A stretch of 64,000 nucleotides of DNA, taken from positions 49,812,923 to 49,876,922 of the forward strand of contig CAXKWD010000002.1 in NCBI GenBank assembly GCA_964059195.1. The letters run 5' to 3'. Both the position numbers and the translations under genes were made by a program. Source of the DNA: Ectobius pallidus. Its lineage: Eukaryota; Arthropoda; Insecta; Blattodea; Ectobiidae. Under the pieces are notes generated by a model. The model ran no database searches, was not told where the DNA came from, and was given only the letters and a program-made list of their open reading frames with translations. Positions 52,690 through 61,600 of the stretch are shown here, one piece after another (positions within the stretch are counted from its first letter, which is position 1; each line of letters begins with the position of its first letter).

Positions 52690-53898
52690 ATGAATACTGA
52701 TATGAATTGCGCGACGTGGAACGTACGTTCCTTATATATACCAGGTAGAATGAGAGAATTGGCAGACCAACTACTGGCATACAAAATAGACATATGCGCA
52801 CTACAAGAGATGAGATGGCCAGGAAACGGGGTCATACATAAAGGTAAATATTCAATATTTTACAGCGGTAGTCAAACCGGGAAACATGAGTTTGGGACAG
52901 GTTTTTATGTGAATAATAGAATTCTGGGAAATGTGATAGATTTTAAAGAATATAATGAAAGAATTTGTAAACTAAGGATAAAGACCAAATTCTATAACAT
53001 TACATGTATATCAGCACACGCCCCAACTGAAGATAAGACCGAAGAAGTTAAAGAACAATTTTATAATCAATTAGAAAATGTGATGGATAGCATACCTAAT
53101 TACGACATGAAAATGATTTTAGGTGATTTTAACGCCAAAGTCGGGAAAGAATCATTCATACATCCGGCTTGTGGTTCACACAGTATGCACGACACAACCA
53201 ATGATAATGGAAAGAAAATGATAGAATTTGCAATAGGGAGAGATTTGACAGTGGGTGGTACCTGGTTCCCCCACAAAAGAATCCACAAAATGACCTGGCG
53301 TTCCCCAGACAATCAAACAAACAAACAAACAACAAATAAACAACCAACAACCAATCAAATAGACCATATATTAACTGACAGGAGACATGCCTCAGCAGTA
53401 ATGGATGTAAGGAGTGTAAGAGGAGCGGAAGTAGGGACAGATCACTATCTAGTAAGAGCTAAAATTAGGGTGAAAATATCCAAGACAACTAATGTGGGAA
53501 AGAATGAATGGTTCAGATGGAATGTAAATAAGTTGGATGAGGAAGCAAATGTCAAAGAATATGTAAAAGAAATAAACCAAAACTTAAGTACACTGAATAG
53601 TGAAAAAATGGATCCAGATGTTAATAAAGAATGGGAAGGAATTAAAGATTGCATAAATAAGGCAGCAGAGATAACAATAGGCAAAGAAGAGATACACAAA
53701 AGAAATGACTGGTTTGATGAGGATTGCTTAACAGTGGTAGAAGAAAAAAATAAAGCCTATAAAAAAATGATAGGAAGACACACACGACAAAATGAGCTTG
53801 AATATAAGAACAAAAGGAAAGAAGCTAACCATGTCATTAGAAATAAAAAAAAGAGCAATAATGCACGAGAAACTGGAGAAAATAAATCTAGAATATAA
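52690..53898 (+). CDS. Retrotransposon AP-like endonuclease domain
   Basis: 402 codons from ATG at 52690. Catalytic blocks: CATWNVRSL (residues 7-15), ICALQEMRW with Glu40, GDFNAKVG (145-152), QIDHILTDRR (223-232) and GTDHYLV with His252. All key residues of an AP endonuclease are present, so nicking activity is plausible. An Asn/Gln/Thr/Lys-rich insertion from a CAAA-type repeat sits at residues about 208-222, just before the IDHIL block. After residue about 385 the frame runs off at the A8 run, where the protein should continue into the reverse transcriptase. The product would nick target DNA in the nucleus for target-primed reverse transcription. Confidence 0.85.
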   Translation: MNTDMNCATWNVRSLYIPGRMRELADQLLAYKIDICALQEMRWPGNGVIHKGKYSIFYSGSQTGKHEFGTGFYVNNRILGNVIDFKEYNERICKLRIKTKFYNITCISAHAPTEDKTEEVKEQFYNQLENVMDSIPNYDMKMILGDFNAKVGKESFIHPACGSHSMHDTTNDNGKKMIEFAIGRDLTVGGTWFPHKRIHKMTWRSPDNQTNKQTTNKQPTTNQIDHILTDRRHASAVMDVRSVRGAEVGTDHYLVRAKIRVKISKTTNVGKNEWFRWNVNKLDEEANVKEYVKEINQNLSTLNSEKMDPDVNKEWEGIKDCINKAAEITIGKEEIHKRNDWFDEDCLTVVEEKNKAYKKMIGRHTRQNELEYKNKRKEANHVIRNKKKSNNARETGENKSRI

Positions 53899-55645
53899 CA
53901 ATCAGAACGTAAAAAACTTTTATAAAGAAGTGAACCATGTAAAAAAAGGATATAAACCACAAACAAAACTAGTTAAAGATAGCGCAGGAGCCATTATTAG
54001 CGATGAGGTACAGATATTACAAAGATGGAAAGAATTCTACGAGGAACATTTTAAGAGAGTAAATGGACAAGAAAATGAAAACGACGAATATGAAATACAA
54101 ACAGCAGAACCTGATATAAAATCTCCAGACCTGATCGACATCGAAATGGCAATAGATAAATTAAAAAATAATAAAGCCGCCGGATATGATCACATCCCAG
54201 CAGAGATGATCAAGAAAGGGGGAACAGAGCTAAAAAAAGCATTATTAAATTTGATAACAAATATCTGGGAGACAGAAACAATACCAGATGAATGGAAAAT
54301 GGGAGTAATAGTACCTATACATAAAAAGGGGGATATCATGAACTGTGGAAATTACAGAGCAATTACTCTATTAAGTACAGCATATAAAATATTGGCCAAT
54401 ATTCTGTACCAAAGAATGATTCCATACATGGAAGAGGTAATTGGAGACTATCAATGCGGATTCAGACCCGGTAGATCAACTATAGATCAAATATTTATCA
54501 TGAGACAAGAGTCTGAAAAGTGCTGGGAACAGAGTATAGACTTGCATAATTTGTTTTTAGATTTTGAATCTGCATATGATAATCTGAGACTTGAAACTCT
54601 GTGGGGATACATGCATCAACTTGGTTTCCCCAGGAAACTGATAAATGTATGCAGAGCTGTATCATGTGACCCAAATGCGGTAGTCAAAATCAGGAGAAAT
54701 TTATCCGGAACATTCAATATGGAGAAGGGCGTTAGACAAGGAGATGGAATAGCGCCACTACTATTCAACCTAGCTTTACAAATTGCAATAGTAAAATCAG
54801 AAATACAAATGAATGGAACTATTTTTAACAAAACTCAACAAATTCTAGCATACGCAGATGATGTCGTTATCACTGGGAGAAGAAAACAGGAAGTAGAACA
54901 AGCTCTAGTAATACTGGACAAAAATGCCAGCAAACTAGGATTTAAGATTAATACTAAGAAGTCCAAATTCATGACAATTACAAAGAAAAAACAAAACGAG
55001 CAAGCAAAGGAAATTAAAATGGGAAACCACGTATTTGAAATAGTGAGTGAATTTGTTTACCTAGGTGCCTTACTGACATCCAACAATGACATAAAAGATG
55101 AAGTACAAAGAAGAATAAGTTTTGCTAATAGAGCATATTTTGCTCTATTACCAATAATTAAAAACAAAATAATTTCCAGGAAAATAAAAATCAAAGTATA
55201 CCAAACACTAATAAGACCAATTGTAGCATATGGAGCAGAAACCTGGGTTTTAAATAAAAACATATGTAATCAAATAGCAGTATTCGAGAGAAAGATACTA
55301 AGAAGGATTTATGGTGCAGTCAAGACCGAAGAAGGATGGAGAAGCAGATATAATGATGAACTGTATGAGCTGTATAGAGACTCGAATCTGGAAACTTACA
55401 TAAGATGTATAAGGCTGAGGTGGCTGGGACACATCATGCGCATGGACAGCACAAGGAAAGTTAAGAAGGTATACATTAACACGCCAGAAGGAAAGAGATC
55501 TAGAGGGAGACCAAGGACAAGATGGGGAACCTGCGTACAAAACGACCTGAGCAGATTTGGAATAGGAAACTGGAGGGAGATGGTGAAAGATAGGCAGAAA
55601 TGGAGGAAGGCCATAGAGGAGGTCAAGGCCCACAAGGGCTGTTAA
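53792..55645 (+). CDS. Retrotransposon reverse transcriptase domain
   Basis: 617 codons in the frame next to the endonuclease. Blocks in order: AAGYDHIPAEMIKKG (129-143), YRAITLLSTAYKILANIL (188-205), QCGFRPGRSTIDQI (221-234), FLDFESAYDNL (255-265, motif A), RQGDGIAPLLFNL (315-327, motif B) and ILAYADDVVI (351-360, motif C). The tail has LRWLGHIMRMD and GKRSRGRPRTRWG, usual for these elements. The catalytic aspartates (motif A and YADD) are intact. The first codons of this frame are not native; the natural protein is one polyprotein with the endonuclease, split by a one-base slip at 53845-53852. Whether the slip is a mutation, a sequencing error or a translational frameshift is unknown. Confidence 0.9.
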   Translation: MSLNIRTKGKKLTMSLEIKKRAIMHEKLEKINLEYNNQNVKNFYKEVNHVKKGYKPQTKLVKDSAGAIISDEVQILQRWKEFYEEHFKRVNGQENENDEYEIQTAEPDIKSPDLIDIEMAIDKLKNNKAAGYDHIPAEMIKKGGTELKKALLNLITNIWETETIPDEWKMGVIVPIHKKGDIMNCGNYRAITLLSTAYKILANILYQRMIPYMEEVIGDYQCGFRPGRSTIDQIFIMRQESEKCWEQSIDLHNLFLDFESAYDNLRLETLWGYMHQLGFPRKLINVCRAVSCDPNAVVKIRRNLSGTFNMEKGVRQGDGIAPLLFNLALQIAIVKSEIQMNGTIFNKTQQILAYADDVVITGRRKQEVEQALVILDKNASKLGFKINTKKSKFMTITKKKQNEQAKEIKMGNHVFEIVSEFVYLGALLTSNNDIKDEVQRRISFANRAYFALLPIIKNKIISRKIKIKVYQTLIRPIVAYGAETWVLNKNICNQIAVFERKILRRIYGAVKTEEGWRSRYNDELYELYRDSNLETYIRCIRLRWLGHIMRMDSTRKVKKVYINTPEGKRSRGRPRTRWGTCVQNDLSRFGIGNWREMVKDRQKWRKAIEEVKAHKGC

Positions 55646-55666
55646 ACCAATTAAGAAGAAGAAGAA

Positions 55667-58600
55667 GCCTTCTCGGAATTCTGGGCGCATATATCGAAAT
55701 TTTCAAAGGGGTTAGCCTTCTCGGAATTCTGGGAGCATTTTTCGAAATTTTCAAAGGGGTTAGCCTTCTCGGAATTCTGGGCGCATTTTTCGAAATTTCA
55801 AAGGGGTTAGCCTTCTCGGAATTCTGGGCGAAATTTTCAAAGGGGTTAGCCTTCTCGGAATTCTGGGAGCATTTTTCGAAATTTCAAAGGGGTTAGCCTT
55901 CTCGGAATTCTGGGCGCATTTTTCGAAATTTTCAAAGGGATTAGCCTTCTCGGAATTCTGGGCGCATTTTTCGAAATTTTCAAAGGGGTTAGCCTTCTCG
56001 GAATTCTGGGCGCATATATCGAAATTTTCAAAGGGGTTAGCCTTCTCGGAATTCTGGGCGCATTTTTCGAAATTTTCAAAGGGGTTAGCCTTCTCGGATT
56101 TCTGGGCGCATTTTTCGAAATTTTCAAAGGGGTTAGCCTTCTCGGAATTCTGGGCGCAATTTTCGAAATTTTCAAAGGGGTTAGCCTTCTCGGAATTCTG
56201 GGCGCATTTTTCGAAATTTTCAAAGGGGTTAGCCTTCACGGAATTCTGGGCGCATTTTTCGAAATTTCAAAGGGGTTAGCCTTCTCGGAATTCTGGGCGC
56301 ATTTTTCGAAATTTTCAAAGGGATTAGCCTTCTCGGAATTCTGGGCGCATTTTTCGAAATTTTCAAAGGGGTTAGCCTTCTCGGAATTCTGGGCGCATTT
56401 TTCGAAATTTTCAAAGGGGTTAGCCTTCTCGGAATTCTGGGCGCATTTTTCGAAATTTCAAAGGGGTTAGCCTTCTCGGAATTCTGGGCGCATTTTTCGA
56501 AATTTTCAAAGGGGTTAGCCTTCTCGGAATTCTGGGAGCATTTTTCGAAATTTCCAAAGGGGTAGGCCTTCTCGGGATTATGGGTGCATTTTTCGAAATT
56601 TTCAAAGGGGTTAGCCTTCTCGGAATTCTGGGCGCATTTTTCGTATTTTTCAAAGCGGTTAGCCTTCTCGAAATTCTGGGCGCATTTTTCGAAATTTTCA
56701 AAGGGGTTAGCCTTCTAGGAATTCTGGGCGCAGTTTTCGAAATTTTCAAAGGGGTTAGCCTTCTCGGAATTCTGGGCGTATTTTTCGGGGTTTTCAAAGG
56801 GGTTAGCCTTCTCGGAATTCTGGGCGCAATTTTCGAAATTTTCAAAGGGGTTAGCCTTCTCGGAATTCTGGGCGCATTTTTCGAAATTTTCAAAGGGGTT
56901 AGCCTTCTCGGAATTCTGGGAGCATTTTTCGAAATTTTCAAAGGGGTTAGCCTTCTCGGAATTCTGGGCGCATTTTTCGAAATTTCAAAGGGGTTAGCCT
57001 TCTCGGAATTCTGGACGCATTTTTCGAAATTTTCAAAGGGGTTAGCCTTCTCGGAATTCTGGGCGCATTTTTCGAAATTTTCAAAGGGGTTAGACTTCTC
57101 GGAATTCTGGGCGCATTTTTCGAAATTTTCAAAGGGGTTAGCCTTCTCGGATTTCTGGGCGCATTTTTCGAAATTTTCAAAGGGGTTAGCCTTCTCGGAA
57201 TTCTGGGCGCATTTTTCGAAATTTTCAAAGAGTTAGCCTTCGCGGAATTCTGGGCGCATTTTTCGAAATTTCAAAGGGGTTAGCCTTCTCGGAATTCTGG
57301 GCGCATTTTTCGAAATTTTCAAAGGGATTAGCCTTCTCGGAATTCTGGGCACATTTTTCGAAATTTTCAAAGGGGTTAGCCTTCTCGGAATTCTGAGCGC
57401 ATTTTTCGAAATTTCAAAGGGGTTAGCCTTCTCGGAATTCTGGGCGCATTTTTCGAAATTTTAAAAGGGGTTAGCCATCTCGGAATTCTGGGCGCATTTT
57501 TCGAAATTTTCAAAGGGGTTAGCCTTCTCGGAATTCTGGGCGCATTTTTCGAAATTTTCAATGGGGTTAGCCTTCTCGGATTTCTGGGCGCATTTTTCGA
57601 AATTTTCAAAGGGGTTGTCCTTCTCGGAATTCTGGGCGCATTTTTCGAAATTTTCAAAGGGGTTAGCCTTCTCGGAATTCTGGGAGCATTTTTCGAAATT
57701 TCAAAGGGGTTAGCCTTCTCGGAATTCTGGGCGCATTTTTCGAAATTTTCAAAGGGATTAGCCTTCTCGGAATTCTGGGCACATTTTTCGAAATTTTCAA
57801 AGGGGTTAGCCTTCTCGGAATTCTGGGCGCATTTTTCGAAATTTCAAAGGGGTTAGCCTTCTCGGAATTCTGGGCGCATTTTTCGAAATTTTCAAAGGGG
57901 TTAGCCTTCTCGGAATTCTGGGCGCATTTTTCGAAATTTTCAAAGGGGTTAGCCTTCTCGGAATTCTGGGCGCATTTTTCGAAATTTCAAAGGGGTTAGC
58001 CTTCTCGGAATTCTGGGCGCATTTTTCGAAATTTTCAAAGGGGTTAGCCTTCTCGGAATTCTGGGAGCATTTTTCGAAATTTCCAAAGGGGTTAGCCTTC
58101 TCGGGATTATGGGTGCATTTTTCGAAATTTTCAAAGGGGTTAGCCTTCTCGGGATTATGGGTGCATTTTTCGAAATTTTCAAAGGGGTTAGCCTTCTCGG
58201 AATTCTGGGCGCATTTTTCGTATTTTTCAAAGCGGTTAGCCTTCTCGAAATTCTGGGCGCATTTTTCGAAATTTTCAAAGGGGTTAGCCTTCTAGGAATT
58301 CTGGGCGCAGTTTTCGAAATTTTCAAAGGGGTTAGCCTTCTCGGAATTCTGGGCGTATTTTTCGGGGTTTTCAAAGGGGTTAGCCTTCTCGGAATTCTGG
58401 GCGCAATTTTCGAAATTTTCAAAGGGGTTAGCCTTCTCGGAATTCTGGGCGCATTTTTCGAAATTTTCAAAGGGGTTAGCCTTCTCGGAATTCTGGGAGC
58501 ATTTTTCGAAATTTTCAAAGGGGTTAGCCTTCTCGGAATTCTGGGCGCATTTTTCGAAATTTCAAAGGGGTTAGCCTTCTCGGAATTCTGGACGCATTTT

Positions 58601-61600
58601 TCGAAATTTTCAAAGGGGTTAGCCTTCTCGGAATTCTGGGCGCATTTTTCGAAATTTTCAAAGGGGTTAGCCTTCTCGGAATTCTGGGCGCATTTTTCGA
58701 AATTTTCAAAGGGGTTAGCCTTCTCGGATTTCTGGGCGCATTTTTCGAAATTTTCAAAGGGGTTAGCCTTCTCGGAATTCTGGGCGCATTTTTCGAAATT
58801 TTCAAAGAGTTAGCCTTCGCGGAATTCTGGGCGCATTTTTCGAAATTTCAAAGGGGTTAGCCTTCTCGGAATTCTGGGCGCATTTTTCGAAATTTTCAAA
58901 GGGATTAGCCTTCTCGGAATTCTGGGCACATTTTTCGAAATTTTCAAAGGGGTTAGCCTTCTCGGAATTCTGGGCGCATTTTTCGAAATTTCAAAGGGGT
59001 TAGCCTTCTCGGAATTCTGGGCGCATTTTTCGAAATTTTAAAAGGGGTTAGCCATCTCGGAATTCTGGGCGCATTTTTCGAAATTTTCAAAGGGGTTAGC
59101 CTTCTCGGAATTCTGGGCGCATTTTTCGAAATTTTCAATGGGGTTAGCCTTCTCGGATTTCTGGGCGCATTTTTCGAAATTTTCAAAGGGGTTAGCCTTC
59201 TCGGAATTCTGGGCGCATTTTTCGAAATTTTCAAAGGGGTTAGCCTTCTCGGAATTCTGGGAGCATTTTTCGAAATTTCAAAGGGGTTAGCCTTCTCGGA
59301 ATTCTGGGCGCATTTTTCGAAATTTTCAAAGGGATTAGCCTTCTCGGAATTCTGGGCACATTTTTCGAAATTTTCAAAGGGGTTAGCCTTCTCGGAATTC
59401 TGGGCGCATTTTTCGAAATTTCAAAGGGGTTAGCCTTCTCGGAATTCTGGGCGCATTTTTCGAAATTTTAAAAGGGGTTAGCCATCTCGGAATTCTGGGC
59501 GCATTTTTCGAAATTTTCAAAGGGGTTAGCCTTCTCGGAATTCTGGGCGCATTTTTCGAAATTTTCAATGGGGTTAGCCTTCTCGGATTTCTGGGATCAT
59601 TTTTCGAAATTTTCAAAGGGGTTAGCCTTCTCGGAATTCTGGGCGCATTTTTCGAAATTTTCAAAGGGGTTAGCCTTCTCGGAATTCTGGGCGCATATAT
59701 CGAAATTTTCAAAGGGGTTAGCCTTCTCGGAATTCTGGGAGCATTTTTCGAAATTTTCAAAGGGGTTAGCCTTCTCGGAATTCTGGGCGCATTTTTCGAA
59801 ATTTCAAAGGGGTTAGCCTTCTCGGAATTCTGGGCGAAATTTTCAAAGGGGTTAGCCTTCTCGGAATTCTGGGCGCATTTTTCGAAATTTTCAAAGGGGT
59901 TAGCCTTCTCGGAATTCTGGGCGCATTTTTCGAAATTTTCAAAGGGGTTAGCCTTCTCGGATTTCTGGGCGCATTTTTCGAAATTTTCAAAGGGGTTAGC
60001 CTTCTCGGAATTCTGGGCGCATTTTTCGAAATTTTCAAAGGGGTTAGCCTTCTCGGAATTCTGGGCGCATTTTTCGAAATTTTCAAAGGGGTTAGCCTTC
60101 ACGGAATTCTGGGCGCATTTTTCGAAATTTCAAAGGGGTTAGCCTTCTCGGAATTCTGGGCGCATTTTTCGAAATTTTCAAAGGGATTAGCCTTCTCGGA
60201 ATTCTGGGCGCATTTTTCGAAATTTTCAAAGGGGTTAGCCTTCTCGGAATTCTGGGCGCATTTTTCGAAATTTTCAAAGGGGTTAGCCTTCTCGGAATTC
60301 TGGGAGCATTTTTCGAAATTTTCTAAGGGGTTAGCCTTCTCGGAATTCTGGGCGCATTTTTCGAAATTTCAAAGGGTAGCCTTCTCGGAATTCTGGGCGC
60401 ATTTTTCGAAATTTTCAAAGGGGTTAGCCTTCTCGGAATTCTGGGAGCATTTTTCGAAATTTTCAAAGGGGTTAGCCTTCTCGGAATTCTGGGTGCATTT
60501 TTCGAAATTTCAAAGGGGTTAGCCTTCTCGGAATTCTGGGCGAAATTTTCAAAGGGGTTAGCCTTCTCGGAATTCTGGGCGCATTTTTCGAAATTTTCAA
60601 AGGGGTTAGCCTTCTCGGAATTCTGGGCGCATTTTTCGAAATTTTCAAAGGAATTAGCCTTCTCGGATTTCTGGGAGCATTTTTCGAAATTTCCAAAGGG
60701 GTAGGCCTTCTCGGGATTATGGGTGCATTTTTCGAAATTTTCAAAGGGGTTAGCCTTCTCGGAATTCTGGGCGCATTTTTCGAAATTTCAAAGGGGTTAG
60801 CCTTCTCGGAATTCTGGGCGCATTTTTCGAAATTTTAAAAGGGGTTAGCCATCTCGGAATTCTGGACGCATTTTTCGAAATTTTCAAAGGGGTTAGCCTT
60901 CTCGGAATTCTGGGCGCATTTTTCGAAATTTTCAATGGGGTTAGCCTTCTCGGATTTCTGGGCGCATTTTTCGAAATTTTCAAAGGGGTTAGCCTTCTCG
61001 GAATTCTGGGCGCATTTTTCGAAATTTTCAAAGGGGTTAGCCTTCTCGGAATTCTGGGAGCATTTTTCGAAATTTCAAAGGGGTTAGCCTTCTCGGAATT
61101 CTGGGCGCATTTTTCGAAATTTTCAAAGGGATTAGCCTTCTCGGAATTCTGGGCGCATTTTTCGAAATTTTCAAAGGGGTTAGCCTTCTCGGAATTCTGG
61201 GCGCATATATCGAAATTTTCAAAGGGGTTAGCCTTCTCGGAATTCTGGGAGCATTTTTCGAAATTTTCAAAGGGGTTAGCCTTCTCGGAATTCTGGGCGC
61301 ATTTTTCGAAATTTCAAAGGGGTTAGCCTTCTCGGAATTCTGGGCGAAATTTTCAAAGGGGTTAGCCTTCTCGGAATTCTGGGCGCATTTTTCGAAATTT
61401 TCAAAGGGGTTAGCCTTCTCGGAATTCTGGGCGCATTTTTCGAAATTTTCAAAGGGGTTAGCCTTCTCGGATTTCTGGGCGCATTTTTCGAAATTTTCAA
61501 AGGGGTTAGCCTTCTCGGAATTCTGGGCGCAATTTTCGAAATTTTCAAAGGGGTTAGCCTTCTCGGAATTCTGGGCGCATTTTTCGAAATTTTCAAAGGG

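Larger units (their letters stand above)
52272..55666 (+). mobile_element. Full-length RTE-like non-LTR retrotransposon in the satellite
   Basis: The 3395-bp element has a GC-rich 418-bp leader, an endonuclease, a reverse transcriptase and a short (GAA)n 3' end. GCCTTCTCGGA lies on both sides (52261-52271 and 55667-55677), an 11-bp duplication. Length, the AP-like endonuclease followed by reverse transcriptase and the lack of a gag-like ORF1 fit the RTE clade. The only visible coding lesion is one frameshift at an A8 run (53845-53852). Confidence 0.88.

Noticed and set aside
53100..53367. Minus-strand ORFs opposite the retrotransposon endonuclease
   Set aside because: They are shadows of the + strand coding region, as are those at 53445-53966 and 54616-55690.
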